Translations under genes and position numbers: made by a program
Part shown: positions 1 to 8,906 of the stretch, piece by piece
Layout of the letters: each line of letters opens with the position of its first letter
Numbering within the stretch: position 1 is the stretch's first letter
The notes under the pieces: model-generated
Told to the model about the DNA's origin: nothing
What the model saw: the letters and a program-made list of their open reading frames with translations, nothing else
Databases searched by the model: none
Assembly (NCBI GenBank): GCA_902515185.1
Contig: CABXTN010000009.1
Span: forward strand, 1 to 42,312
Reading direction: 5' to 3'
DNA length: 42,312 nucleotides
Origin: an uncultured Pelagibacteraceae bacterium
GTDB taxonomy: Bacteria > Pseudomonadota > Alphaproteobacteria > Pelagibacterales > Pelagibacteraceae

Positions 1-718
1 AGTAGATGACTGGATAAATTCAAAAAAATATGATGCTCTAATACATTTAGCTGCAATTGTCCCTACCAAAAAAGTAAACAAGGATTATAAAAAAGCTAAG
101 TTAGTTAACGTGAAAGGAACAAAAAATTTGGTTAAAGCAGTTCTAAAATCCAAAAATCCTCCAAAATGGTTTTTTTATGCATCAACATCACACATTTATT
201 CTGTTAAATTTAATAACAAGAAAATTTCTGAAAATTCAAGAATTTATCCCTATACAAAGTATGGGAAAACAAAAAGAGATGCAGAAAAAATAATTGAAAA
301 AAATTTTCAAAACGAAAAAGTAAAATTTTGCATTGGAAGAATATTTAGTTTCACTGATAAGAGTCAGAAACCTCCATACGTAATACCAAATCTCATAAAA
401 AAAATCAAAAAAGCTAAAAAAAATAAAGAATTAAATCTTACGAATCTTAATCATTACAGGGATTTTTTATCTACAAATGATATTTCGTATGCAATTGGGA
501 AATTGTACAAAAAAAATAAAAGTGGAATATACAATATTGGTAGTGGTAACAAAATATGTTTAAAAACCATTGCTTTGTTGATTGCAAAAAAATATAAAAA
601 AAGAATTAATTTTTCTGATAATATTAAACCAACTTTTTTAATAAGTAATATCAATAAAATTAAAAAAATTGGCTGGCGCCCAAAAAAATTTAACAGAAAC
701 TTAAAATATTTTTATTAA
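1..718 (+). CDS. NAD-dependent epimerase/dehydratase (5' end outside window)
   Basis: This is a sugar-nucleotide epimerase or dehydratase of the extended SDR family, acting in the cytoplasm on an NDP-sugar. The reading frame is open from base 2, so the gene begins upstream of the window; the GTG at 110 is internal. The codons before it read HLAAIVP and NVKGT, the usual segment after the Rossmann beta-4 strand. Counting from that GTG, ASTS at 24-27 and YGKTK at 51-55 supply the catalytic Ser/Thr and the Tyr-x3-Lys pair. RDFLSTND (about 118-125) and YNIGSG (about 141-146) are typical C-terminal substrate-domain motifs. The glycine-rich NAD loop would lie outside the window. The substrate cannot be told. 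A glycosyltransferase gene starts 1 nt after the stop codon, so the two are probably cotranscribed. Confidence 0.85.
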   Translation, partial: VDDWINSKKYDALIHLAAIVPTKKVNKDYKKAKLVNVKGTKNLVKAVLKSKNPPKWFFYASTSHIYSVKFNNKKISENSRIYPYTKYGKTKRDAEKIIEKNFQNEKVKFCIGRIFSFTDKSQKPPYVIPNLIKKIKKAKKNKELNLTNLNHYRDFLSTNDISYAIGKLYKKNKSGIYNIGSGNKICLKTIALLIAKKYKKRINFSDNIKPTFLISNINKIKKIGWRPKKFNRNLKYFY

Positions 719-719
719 T

Positions 720-1430
720 ATGAGTAAGATTGTTGTTGTTATACCCACCTATAGAGAAAAAGAAAATATCTTCAAATTAACAAAAAAAATATTAAACTTT
801 TATCCAAAATCAATTATTTATGTAATTGATGATACTCCTGATTATAATTTAAAAAATGATTTTAAGGATAAGCGAATAAAATATATTCAAAGAAAGAATA
901 TGAAAGGTCGAGGTTCAGCTGTACTATTTGGATTTAAAAAAACTTTAATAAACAAATCTCATCAAATTTTTATTGAAATGGATGCAGATTTTTCACATAA
1001 TCCAAAAGAACTAAAAAAAAATTTAAAATATTTTCAAAAAAATAAATTAGATTTACTAATTTCAAGTAGATATCTGAATAAAAGTAAAATAAAAAATTGG
1101 AGTACATTTAGATCTATATTTTCTAAACTTTCAAACTTTTTAGCTGGATTTATGCTTAATGTTGGTGTTTCTGATTACACAAATGGTTTTAGAATCTATT
1201 CAAGAAGATCAGTTAGATTGATTACTTCAAAATGTGGAAATATTGGTGACGGATTTATTGTGCTGTCTGAAATACTTCTAACAATTAATCTTCAAAATTA
1301 TAAAATAGACGAGCTACCAACTATTTTTATTAATAGGAAAAGAGGTGAGAGCTCAGTTAATTTTAAGCTTATAATTCAATCACTTTTAGGTTTACTAAAA
1401 TTATATTTTATAAAAATTATAAAAAGATAA
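720..1430 (+). CDS. Family 2 glycosyltransferase, polyprenol-phosphate mannose synthase (DPM1)-like
   Basis: This GT-A fold glycosyltransferase of 236 residues resembles dolichol/polyprenol-phosphate mannose synthases, which move a sugar from an NDP-sugar to a lipid phosphate at the inner face of the membrane. The N-terminal VIPTYREKENI (8-18), the acidic IDDTPD (36-41), GRGSAVLFGF (about 63-72) and the metal-binding DAD (88-90) followed by FSHNP are all seen, as is the DYTNGFRIYSRR segment. It lacks the C-terminal membrane helices that some family members carry; the hydrophobic C terminus could associate with the membrane. Its start lies 1 nt after the epimerase stop. It converges with a minus-strand gene, with only 3 nt between the stop codons. 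Lipid-linked sugar donor synthesis for surface polysaccharide is the likely role; the sugar is unknown. Confidence 0.85.
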   Translation: MSKIVVVIPTYREKENIFKLTKKILNFYPKSIIYVIDDTPDYNLKNDFKDKRIKYIQRKNMKGRGSAVLFGFKKTLINKSHQIFIEMDADFSHNPKELKKNLKYFQKNKLDLLISSRYLNKSKIKNWSTFRSIFSKLSNFLAGFMLNVGVSDYTNGFRIYSRRSVRLITSKCGNIGDGFIVLSEILLTINLQNYKIDELPTIFINRKRGESSVNFKLIIQSLLGLLKLYFIKIIKR

Positions 1431-1433
1431 GGT

Positions 1434-2396
1434 TCATTTTTTTGAGAATAGACTAACTAAATAATGAATTCTTTTTGCTATTAAAAAGTCTGAGCCATTA
1501 TTTTCAGAGTTAGTAATGTTATTTTTGAAGATTAATAAGTTTTGCAATGTTGGTTTCAATCTAAAATCGTAATCAATTTTCCTGGGTTTAAAAATTATTT
1601 TTTTATTTTTAGTTATATAGAATTGATCAAATAGATTATTAATATCAGTTTTTAGCTTATAAATCCCAACATTTGTATAAAAAATTATTTCATGAAGAGG
1701 TTTTGTTTCGCTTTTCTTATTTATAATTTTAAAATTTATATTAATATTAATATATTCACTTTTAAATAAAGAAATTGTTTTTAAAAAAAAACTATTTTTA
1801 TTGTTTTTGAAAAAAGTTTTTTTTAAGTTTATTTTTCCAAAATAATTCTCAACATAATAAAATATATGGCATATATAATTATAAAAATTTCCCCCACCTC
1901 TAGTATGCGTATCTTTCCATTTTGATCTTTTTTTATTGGGTTTCTTTATTTTCCAATTAATTTTGATTTTTTTAATTTTAATCTTATTAATAATTTTTTT
2001 TTTAAAGATTTTGAAAGCGTCGATATTTGTAAATTCATAATTTACAAAATGTGAAATTTTCTTATTTTTTAATAAATCACAAATATGTGTAATATCCTTA
2101 TAATTCGCAGTTACGGGCTTATCGCAAAAAATATGTTTATTCTTTTTGATTGCAAGTTCAATAATTTCTTTATGAGTTTCGGGTGGTGAAGATATAATTA
2201 TTGCTTTTATTTTTTTATCACTTACTAGGTCCCTCCAATTTCTATAAATTTTCAGATTTTTTGGTATATCATTTTTAAGTGATTTTTTTTTAAATGAAAT
2301 TCCAATAACTTTAAAAAAATTATTTTTTTTTAATCCCCTATAAATAACTTTTAATCCAAAATTTCTTCCTATTATTCCAACGTTAATTTTATTCAT
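1434..2396 (-). CDS. Gfo/Idh/MocA family oxidoreductase
   Basis: This is an NAD(P)-dependent oxidoreductase of the Gfo/Idh/MocA family, 320 residues, which typically oxidises or reduces sugar hydroxyl or keto groups, here presumably on a sugar nucleotide. The nucleotide-binding start GIIGRNFG (7-14) is a slightly degenerate GxGxxG loop. SSPPETH (69-75) and CDKP (91-94, the usual EKP site with Asp for Glu) follow as in the family; the Lys of CDKP would be the expected catalytic residue. The C-terminal half is extremely rich in Lys, Asn and Ile and is hard to align by eye. It is the last gene of the minus-strand polysaccharide set, 3 nt from its upstream neighbour. The family is fairly certain; the substrate is not. 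Confidence 0.8.
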   Translation of the reverse strand: MNKINVGIIGRNFGLKVIYRGLKKNNFFKVIGISFKKKSLKNDIPKNLKIYRNWRDLVSDKKIKAIIISSPPETHKEIIELAIKKNKHIFCDKPVTANYKDITHICDLLKNKKISHFVNYEFTNIDAFKIFKKKIINKIKIKKIKINWKIKKPNKKRSKWKDTHTRGGGNFYNYICHIFYYVENYFGKINLKKTFFKNNKNSFFLKTISLFKSEYINININFKIINKKSETKPLHEIIFYTNVGIYKLKTDINNLFDQFYITKNKKIIFKPRKIDYDFRLKPTLQNLLIFKNNITNSENNGSDFLIAKRIHYLVSLFSKK

Positions 2397-2399
2397 AAA

Positions 2400-3113
2400 T
2401 TATTTTCTGTGAAAGATTGATGTTGCAATTATGTATATTAACCACTTTAAATATGGTGGTAAAAAAGATAATAACTTAAATCTACTTTGCCCCACTTTTC
2501 TTTCAATCCAAGTTGATGGTATCTCAATCATTTTATAATTCATTCGATGAGCTTTTGCAGTAATTTCTAAGCTTAGGGTAAAACCTTTTTTAGACTCAAA
2601 TTTACTAATTTTTTTTAGAACCTCTCTTGAAAACAGTCTAAAAGAATTAGTAGAGTCTTTAATTGGGAATGTAGTGAAGTGTTGAAAAAAAAAGGATGCT
2701 AACCTTGTTAGGATTTCTTTAAATAATGGATTTCCCTCCATTTTTCCACCCTCAATAAATCTACTTGGACAAACAATTTCGTACCCCTCTTCAAATTTTT
2801 TATAACAAGTATCTATAAGTTTAAAGTTTTCATGGTCATCAGCCATATAAATTAAAACTGCATCACCATTAGAATTTTTAAAACCAGATATTAATGCTTG
2901 ATTAAACCCATTTGAATAATTTTTTGAAAAATTAATTTTTGAGTTATCTGGAAAATTTTTATTGACTATTTCTAATGTTGGATCTTCATCATAATCATAG
3001 CATATATAAATTTGATAATTGCATTTTACGTTATCTAAAATTTGCTTGATGGTTTTAATAATTATTTCGTCTTCATTATATACTGGGATCAACACATCTA
3101 TCTTTTTTAGCAT
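2400..3113 (-). CDS. Family 2 glycosyltransferase
   Basis: This is a GT-A fold family 2 glycosyltransferase of 237 residues, transferring a sugar from an activated donor, probably to a lipid carrier or a growing glycan. LIPVYNEDE (8-16) is the N-terminal nucleotide-binding strand. ADDHEN (91-96) occupies the DxD position, with a DDH rather than the usual DxD or DGD. KDSTNSFRLFSREVL in the second half matches the acceptor-side segment of DPM1-like enzymes. It ends in a short hydrophobic stretch (about 215-233) that could be one membrane helix. Its neighbours are the C-methyltransferase upstream (15 nt gap) and the Gfo/Idh/MocA oxidoreductase downstream (3 nt gap), which suggests that a modified sugar is made and transferred here. 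Confidence 0.85.
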   Translation of the reverse strand: MLKKIDVLIPVYNEDEIIIKTIKQILDNVKCNYQIYICYDYDEDPTLEIVNKNFPDNSKINFSKNYSNGFNQALISGFKNSNGDAVLIYMADDHENFKLIDTCYKKFEEGYEIVCPSRFIEGGKMEGNPLFKEILTRLASFFFQHFTTFPIKDSTNSFRLFSREVLKKISKFESKKGFTLSLEITAKAHRMNYKMIEIPSTWIERKVGQSRFKLLSFLPPYLKWLIYIIATSIFHRK

Positions 3114-3128
3114 TTTATAAATTGCAAT

Positions 3129-4337
3129 TTATAATATTTTCAAGTTTGGCAATGGTACAATAAATTTACCTTTATAACCATTTTTAATAAGAATTTTGAT
3201 TAATCGATTTTTTAAATGCCAGGCAAGAATTAATATATAATCTGGCTGCTGGCTGATTAAAATTTTCTCATCTTTAATTGGGATATTAGTACCAGGTACA
3301 AGCTTATTAATTTTAAATGAACCCGACACTTCACCTACAATTTTAATATCTGATTTTGTGAAATTACATGAGTTTAGCAAAACACAACCTCTTGGAGATG
3401 CGCTAATTGCTGAAACTGTTTTATTTTGAAGAGACAAATTACTTATAAATTTCTTTAATTTTAAAATATGGTTTTTTCTGAAATAATTTAATCTTTTTAT
3501 TTTTAAAAATACATTTTTATCATTTTCCTTTTTTAATATTCTTTTTAATCGAATTGACTCACTTTTTATATTTTTATCTACATACACTCTTACAATTTCT
3601 TTTTGTTTCTTTAAAAATTCCACATCGAATATGGAAAGATTAAAAACTTTTAAAATATTTTTTATTGAATTAAGAGAATAATAATATTTATGGTCCTGGT
3701 GAAAAGAGTCAAAACCATTTTCGTTCAAAACATTGTATAAATACTGAACCTCTACTATTAATATTCCTTTTTCATCCAATATATTGTTCACTCCTTTAAT
3801 AATGTTATTTAAATTATTCGTATGTGCAAAAAAATTAGTTGAAACTACAAAATTAAATTTTTTTCTATTGTTTAGTTTTTTTGCTAATTTTAAATTAAAT
3901 TCTTTTTTAATTGTATTTATCCCCTTATTTCGAGATATTTTTGAGACATTTGTAGGCTCTACATTTGTAGTTTTATATCCTTTTTTTTTTGCAATAGACA
4001 TTAAAGATCCATCATTACCCCCTATATCAATAATACTTGGATCTTTAATTTTAAATTTTTTTGTAATCTTGGATATAAGATCTTTGTAATCCTCAAGTTT
4101 TTCACTTGAGTCACCGCTTAAGTAAGAATAATTTCTTGGATAAACCACAGCATCTTTTGCTGAATATTTTAATTGAATTAAAAGACACTTAGAACATTGT
4201 GAAACTACTGTTGGATATTTTTTGGTTTTTTTTTTTTTAAAATCATTTATTACAGGCACCTTACCAAAATCAATATTTTTTTTTAATTTACCGCCGCATA
4301 TACAATTTATTTTTTTTAGAATTTTTGTTTTACTCAT
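3129..4337 (-). CDS. Zinc-finger SAM-dependent C-methyltransferase (sugar or small-molecule type)
   Basis: This 402-residue protein has the three-part layout of NDP-sugar C-methyltransferases (NovU/TylC3/TcaB9 type). An N-terminal zinc knuckle has C12-x-C14 and C48-x2-C51. A Rossmann SAM domain carries the motif I loop DIGGNDGSL (104-112). A C-terminal domain contains ASPRGCVLLN (about 313-322), matching the GA(P)xKG..LLN region of the family. The catalytic segment usually written HEH appears as SFHQDH (211-216), so one residue is inserted or substituted. Known homologues methylate carbon 3 of dTDP-4-keto-6-deoxy sugars. A 13-base poly-A tract in the coding strand encodes Lys34-37 and may be prone to slippage. 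The setting among glycosyltransferases supports a branched-sugar role; the exact substrate is inferred only. Confidence 0.82.
   Translation of the reverse strand: MSKTKILKKINCICGGKLKKNIDFGKVPVINDFKKKKTKKYPTVVSQCSKCLLIQLKYSAKDAVVYPRNYSYLSGDSSEKLEDYKDLISKITKKFKIKDPSIIDIGGNDGSLMSIAKKKGYKTTNVEPTNVSKISRNKGINTIKKEFNLKLAKKLNNRKKFNFVVSTNFFAHTNNLNNIIKGVNNILDEKGILIVEVQYLYNVLNENGFDSFHQDHKYYYSLNSIKNILKVFNLSIFDVEFLKKQKEIVRVYVDKNIKSESIRLKRILKKENDKNVFLKIKRLNYFRKNHILKLKKFISNLSLQNKTVSAISASPRGCVLLNSCNFTKSDIKIVGEVSGSFKINKLVPGTNIPIKDEKILISQQPDYILILAWHLKNRLIKILIKNGYKGKFIVPLPNLKIL
4226..4238. repeat. 13-base homopolymer (T on plus strand) inside the methyltransferase gene
   Basis: A run of 13 T on the plus strand reads as 13 A in the coding strand of the minus-strand methyltransferase. 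It covers codons 34-37 (four Lys) plus the first base of the next Thr codon. It is the longest homopolymer I noticed in the window and lies near the 5' end of the gene, where a slip of one base would truncate the protein. It may be only a product of AT bias. Confidence 0.6.
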
Positions 4338-4372
4338 TATATTTTATATATAAACTTATAGCTCAATAAGAT

Positions 4373-5638
4373 CTAACTTTTTTTTGACTCAATTAAATTC
4401 ATTGCGCACAATAATAGCATTGAATGTATAGGTAAAAAATATCTGTCCGATGCGGTCATAGCTTGCCAATATTGTATTTGAATATTAAAAGGCGAACCTT
4501 CAGACATAATCATTATAGTGATCATAATTAACGTGTAACTAATTATTGACATATAGCAAAGCAACATATTTTTCTCTAAAAGTGCATTTTCAATAATTAA
4601 TTTACTGCCATCATTATATTTTATATATTTAGAAAAAATAAAAACAAAAATTATTAACGAAATTATCATTTGTTTGTTAATCATAATTTTACCTATTAGA
4701 TATAAAATAAATTTAAAATTAATTATATTTTCAAAAAATCTTTGACCACCACTCATCATTTTCTGTGCAGATGATATCTCAATACCACCCCCGGCTGCCC
4801 CAGTATTTTTGGCATACAAAAGCCAAATTAAAATTGGCATATAACTAAAAATAAAAATTAATAATAATTTTTTACTTAAAATTTTATTTTCTTTAAAATA
4901 AATAATTAAAAAAGAGAAGAATATACAAAATATTAATGCAAGACCTTCCATTTTAAATAGAGTTAAAAAACAAAAATGAAATAAAATTAATATTAAATCT
5001 GTATAAAAATTTTTATATTTTGGATTTTTACTTGTGATTTCAGATAAAAGCTTAATTAAAGATATTGAATATAGACTTAATAGAACGTCAACTTCACCAT
5101 TAATTATTCTTTTTTCATAAACAAATAAAATTAAAACTATAAAAATAAACAAGCTGGATTTTTTATTCAAATTTTGTGTTAAAAGTATAATTGGTGGAAT
5201 AGTAAGAATAAGATGTGAAAATTTAGGCAAAACTTCATTCCAAGTGCCTATTAATTTTGCCATTGTTGCAGATAGAACAGGCAGAAATATAGGATAATCT
5301 GGATGGCTGTAATATGGGCTATATGAAAAAAAATTGTTAAGGCTATCCTCAAAAAAAATAATTTTTGCATTGAACAACCATATAGATCTACCGTCCCAAT
5401 CCGATACAGGACTTGAAAGACTAATTAAACATAGAGCTAAAAGTATTAAAATTAATAGTTTATTTTTATTATAATTTTTAAGTAAAATTAACACAAAATT
5501 AATAATTATAAAAAAACCAAAAAAAACAAAAAAAGTTTTTTCTTTAATTAAAAAAAAGGTTAAATAATTTATAAATACAAGTGAAAAAAAAATATTAACT
5601 AAAAATTTATTTGAAAATTTATTTGCAATTAAAAACAT
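4373..5638 (-). CDS. GT-C-like polytopic membrane glycosyltransferase (putative)
   Basis: This 421-residue membrane protein has about ten hydrophobic segments. After the first helices it shows SDWDGRSIW (79-87) and HPDYPIFLP (112-120). An acidic residue in the first large outer loop and an HPDYP-type motif are what I expect in GT-C superfamily transferases related to ArnT/PMT, which take sugars from polyprenyl-phosphate donors on the outer side of the inner membrane. Donor lipids could come from the DPM1-like enzymes nearby. Its start overlaps by 20 nt the 3' end of a gene for a small single-pass protein. The family call rests on topology and two motifs, so it could instead be another polytopic envelope protein. 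Confidence 0.65.
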   Translation of the reverse strand: MFLIANKFSNKFLVNIFFSLVFINYLTFFLIKEKTFFVFFGFFIIINFVLILLKNYNKNKLLILILLALCLISLSSPVSDWDGRSIWLFNAKIIFFEDSLNNFFSYSPYYSHPDYPIFLPVLSATMAKLIGTWNEVLPKFSHLILTIPPIILLTQNLNKKSSLFIFIVLILFVYEKRIINGEVDVLLSLYSISLIKLLSEITSKNPKYKNFYTDLILILFHFCFLTLFKMEGLALIFCIFFSFLIIYFKENKILSKKLLLIFIFSYMPILIWLLYAKNTGAAGGGIEISSAQKMMSGGQRFFENIINFKFILYLIGKIMINKQMIISLIIFVFIFSKYIKYNDGSKLIIENALLEKNMLLCYMSIISYTLIMITIMIMSEGSPFNIQIQYWQAMTASDRYFLPIHSMLLLCAMNLIESKKS

Positions 5639-6032
5639 AAATATTTTCTTCCTGGTCTATTTTTTTACATTTTGAATATAAAGACTTATTAGATGTAAAG
5701 ATAATTTTACTTTTTTCATTTAATTTAGATGGATAAGAAGCCTCTACAACTCTCTGAAACATTTTTGTATGTATTTTTGCTTGATTATATTTAGATTTGT
5801 ATAATTCATTCGATAAATTGAATTCTGAAATTCTATTTTTATTTATAAGTGAAATTATTGTATAAATTTTTTTATTTTTAATACCTTGTTCAAGGCCAGT
5901 TGATTCTTTGGTAAAATTAAAGAGGTTATTTATAGAAAAGGTGCTTCTATGAGCAATCAAAATTAACTCAAGTATAATTATTACAACAAACAAATAATAC
6001 AAAAGTTTATATGGAACATTTTTATTTTTCAT
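5619..6032 (-). CDS. Small single-pass membrane protein of unknown function upstream of a GT-C-like gene
   Basis: I do not recognise a family. The 137-residue protein has a basic N terminus, one hydrophobic helix at about 9-28, and then about 108 mostly polar residues that would lie in the periplasm. Two cysteines near the C terminus (CKKID and FNCK) could form a disulfide there. There is no signal-peptidase site that I trust, so a membrane anchor is more likely. The gene overlaps the GT-C-like gene by 20 nt, which implies translational coupling and hints at an accessory or partner protein. It lies 12 nt downstream of a GT2 gene. The gene is probably real because of the tight packing and a normal start. 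Confidence 0.6.
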   Translation of the reverse strand: MKNKNVPYKLLYYLFVVIIILELILIAHRSTFSINNLFNFTKESTGLEQGIKNKKIYTIISLINKNRISEFNLSNELYKSKYNQAKIHTKMFQRVVEASYPSKLNEKSKIIFTSNKSLYSKCKKIDQEENIYVFNCK

Positions 6033-6044
6033 TAATTTAAATAT

Positions 6045-6962
6045 TTAATTTATTTTATTTTGAAATGTTTTTTTTATATCTTTAATTAAATATCCTAATA
6101 ACCCCATAAAAAATAGTAAAACACCCAATAGTAATAATGCAACCCCAAGAATGAGTGATTGAATATATCCATCCCCATTTCCTGTGGTATAAAAATATAT
6201 AAATCTAAAAATAGCTAAGTTACCAACTATAAATGGCAATGCTGCTAAAGTTGAAAAAAAATGAAGAGGTTTGTAAAGTAAAAATGCTTTACAGATAATT
6301 AGCATTTGTTTAACTACAAATTCTGTAACAGACTTAAATAACCTTGAATTTCTTGTTGGGGGATTTGTTTCTATAGAAACTTCATTAATCAATAAATTTT
6401 TTTCTTTAGCTTGGATTAATGTTTCTAAGGTGTATGTATAATAAGAATTGATCTGTAAATTATTAATTGCATTTTTACTATAAGCTCGAAATCCACTCGA
6501 TGCATCAGAAATTTTTTGTCCCGAAATTATTCTTACCACTCTGGATCCTAATTTTTGTAAAAATATTTTTGACTTAGAGAAATGGCCAATTCTATCAAAG
6601 TCCCTAACACCAACTACAATATCAGAATTAGAATGATTTAAATTATCTATAAGCTTTGGAATAAATTCTGACTTATATTGATTATCCGCATCAGTATGAA
6701 TTAGAATGTCAGCTTGTTCATTTTTTGCATAAATTCTACCTTGATCAAATGCATATCCAAGACCCATATTTCTTTTAAAAGAAATAATTTTATCTACATT
6801 ATTTTCTTCAGCAACTTTTATTGTATTATCTGTAGATCCATCATTTATTATAACAATTTTATAATTGTATTTATTAGGGTCTACTGACTTTCTGATTTCT
6901 GAAATAACCTTCTTTAGTTGATGCTCTTCATTGAAACAAGGTATTTGAATTATTATTTTCAT
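6045..6962 (-). CDS. Family 2 glycosyltransferase with C-terminal membrane helices (DPM1/GtrB-like)
   Basis: This 305-residue protein is a polyprenyl-phosphate glycosyltransferase of the DPM1/GtrB type, moving a sugar from an NDP donor to undecaprenyl phosphate. IPCFNEEHQL (7-16), INDGSTDNT (39-47), RNMGLGYAFDQG (64-75) and DAD (91-93) in HTDADNQY are clear GT2 motifs, as is SDASSGFRAYS in the second half. Two long hydrophobic segments near the C terminus (about 240-262 and 270-293) are the usual membrane anchor of this subtype. Its start overlaps the end of the AsnB-type gene by 4 nt (ATGA). A lipid-phosphate sugar made here could be the donor for the GT-C-like protein encoded two genes downstream; that link is inferred. 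Confidence 0.9.
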   Translation of the reverse strand: MKIIIQIPCFNEEHQLKKVISEIRKSVDPNKYNYKIVIINDGSTDNTIKVAEENNVDKIISFKRNMGLGYAFDQGRIYAKNEQADILIHTDADNQYKSEFIPKLIDNLNHSNSDIVVGVRDFDRIGHFSKSKIFLQKLGSRVVRIISGQKISDASSGFRAYSKNAINNLQINSYYTYTLETLIQAKEKNLLINEVSIETNPPTRNSRLFKSVTEFVVKQMLIICKAFLLYKPLHFFSTLAALPFIVGNLAIFRFIYFYTTGNGDGYIQSLILGVALLLLGVLLFFMGLLGYLIKDIKKTFQNKIN

Positions 6963-8875
6963 AAATTTTTCTCCAAATGATTATTCTCTAACCATTGACT
7001 TAAACAAATCAAATTGAAAATTTTAAAACTTTCATCAAATTCCTTATTTTGATGGCTCTTCCAAATTTTATTGATTTTGTCTTTATTGAAGATTTTAAGC
7101 ATATTTTTTGTATAGAGTAATTTTAATGCCATTTGTTTAACTTTTTCATTTTCAATCAACCATATTCCTATTGGCGAATTAAAACCACTTTTTTTTTTCT
7201 TAAAAAAACTCTCAGGCAATTTTTCTTTTACAGTTTCTTTTAATATTTTTTTTTTATTAAATAAATTCAATTTAAAATTTACTGGAAATGAAGAAGCATA
7301 TTCAACAATTTTACTATCTAAAAATGGCACCCTTGCTTCTTGTGAGTTGTACATTGTTGACCTATCTATCTTATATAAAACATTATTGGGTAACCAAGTT
7401 TTAATATCAATGAACATAAATCTATCTAGATATTTTAAGTTTGAAACAAGGTCATTTTCTTTTTTGAAATAATCAAAAAAATCATAGTTCATATTATTAA
7501 CTAAATTTTTATTTATAAGATCTTTTTTTTCTTCAAGAGTAAAAATTTCACGCCATAATACATGTGCAAATAAATCGTTATGTTGTAAAGAATTTAAAAA
7601 TTTATTTAAGCGATATTTCAATCCAATTTTTTCATTTGATGAATTTTTTAAAAATTTTAATAGAAATTTAAAATAGACGAAATATTTAAAAATTTTCTTA
7701 GGTAAATATCTTTTTAAAAAATCTGCTTGATAGGTTGTATATCCTCCAAATATTTCATCTGCACCATCCCCAGATAAAACCATTTTAGAACTTTTAGATG
7801 AATATTTAGATAAATAATAAGTTGCTATAAAAGATGTATCTGACATAGGTTGATCCATAGCCTCAATAATCTTAGGGAAATCCTCAACTAAATTATCTGA
7901 CACAGGAACAGAATATTTTTTTAAATCTATGTCCAAATGTTTCGCTACAAACTTAGCATCTTCATATTCATCAAAACTTTTTTCTTTAAATGATAAATTG
8001 TGTGCTGTCATTTTGTGATTATCTATATTCTTTAATTGTAATGAAATTATACTTGAGTCAATACCACCTGATAAAAAAGTTCCATTGGTTACATCAGAAA
8101 CCATTCTATTTTTGGTAGCATTTTTAATTAATTGATCTAAATTTTTGGTAGAAATATTATAATTATCTTTTGATTTATTTTTGAAATAATTCTCTAAAAA
8201 CCAATACTTTTGTGTTTTAAAAGTTTGATAATTTTTCTGATTAATTAATAAATAGTTAGCTGGCTCTAAAGAATAAACATTTTTAAAAAAAGTTTTATCA
8301 GCAATTAAATAATTTAAAGATAGATAGGTATTTAAACTTGAATAATCAATTTTTAAATCTTTTTTTATATCATCTACTTTGAGAAATGATTTTATTTCAG
8401 ATGAAAAAATCAAACCATATTTTTTTGAGTATGTGTAAAAAAGTGGTTTTTCTCCAAATTTATCTCGTGCTATAAACAAATGCTTTTCTTTGTTATCCCA
8501 AATTGCAAATGCAAACATTCCTTCAAATTTTTTTAAACAATCTACACCCCAATGATTATATGATTTCAAAACTACCTCAGTATCACCATTTGTGTTAAAT
8601 TTATAACCAATGTTTTTAAGTTCGTTTTTAATTTGTTTAAAATTATAAATTTCACCATTGAAAATTAAAATATTTTCACTTTTTTCATCCAACATTGGTT
8701 GTTTGGAATTTTCTAAATCCAATATAGATAATCTTTTATGACCAAAGCTTACAAAGCTATTGCCAAAATAACCCTCATCGTCAGGACCTCTGTGATGGAG
8801 AGTTTCATTCATAATTTTGACTACGTCATTGTCTGGTTGGTTTGTAAAATTACAAATACCTACTATTCCACACAT
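6959..8875 (-). CDS. asnB: Asparagine synthase (glutamine-hydrolysing) family amidotransferase
   Basis: The 638-residue protein is a class II glutamine amidotransferase fused to an ATP-pyrophosphatase domain. Cys2 after Met1 is the glutaminase nucleophile. HHRGPDDEG (27-35), FNGEIYN (72-78) and GDTE (97-100) bind glutamine. SGGIDSS (269-275) is the PP-loop that adenylates the substrate, and SGDGADEIFGGY lies further on. The family makes asparagine from aspartate, but copies of this length inside polysaccharide clusters often amidate a sugar acid or other carboxylate instead. Here it begins a chain of glycosyltransferase genes, so sugar-acid amidation is a fair alternative. The gap to the upstream hydratase-like gene is 31 nt. 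Confidence 0.88.
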   Translation of the reverse strand: MCGIVGICNFTNQPDNDVVKIMNETLHHRGPDDEGYFGNSFVSFGHKRLSILDLENSKQPMLDEKSENILIFNGEIYNFKQIKNELKNIGYKFNTNGDTEVVLKSYNHWGVDCLKKFEGMFAFAIWDNKEKHLFIARDKFGEKPLFYTYSKKYGLIFSSEIKSFLKVDDIKKDLKIDYSSLNTYLSLNYLIADKTFFKNVYSLEPANYLLINQKNYQTFKTQKYWFLENYFKNKSKDNYNISTKNLDQLIKNATKNRMVSDVTNGTFLSGGIDSSIISLQLKNIDNHKMTAHNLSFKEKSFDEYEDAKFVAKHLDIDLKKYSVPVSDNLVEDFPKIIEAMDQPMSDTSFIATYYLSKYSSKSSKMVLSGDGADEIFGGYTTYQADFLKRYLPKKIFKYFVYFKFLLKFLKNSSNEKIGLKYRLNKFLNSLQHNDLFAHVLWREIFTLEEKKDLINKNLVNNMNYDFFDYFKKENDLVSNLKYLDRFMFIDIKTWLPNNVLYKIDRSTMYNSQEARVPFLDSKIVEYASSFPVNFKLNLFNKKKILKETVKEKLPESFFKKKKSGFNSPIGIWLIENEKVKQMALKLLYTKNMLKIFNKDKINKIWKSHQNKEFDESFKIFNLICLSQWLENNHLEKNL

Positions 8876-8906
8876 AAATTAAATCCTATAAGTGAAAAAA
8901 TTTGCA

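Noticed and set aside
110-112. GTG at 110 as the true start of the first gene
   Set aside because: The frame is open to base 2 and encodes conserved epimerase motifs (HLAAIVP, NVKGT) before it.
3784-4089. 101-codon plus-strand frame inside the methyltransferase
   Set aside because: Phe-rich pseudo-membrane product that mirrors Lys codons of the real gene; no start signal or family match.
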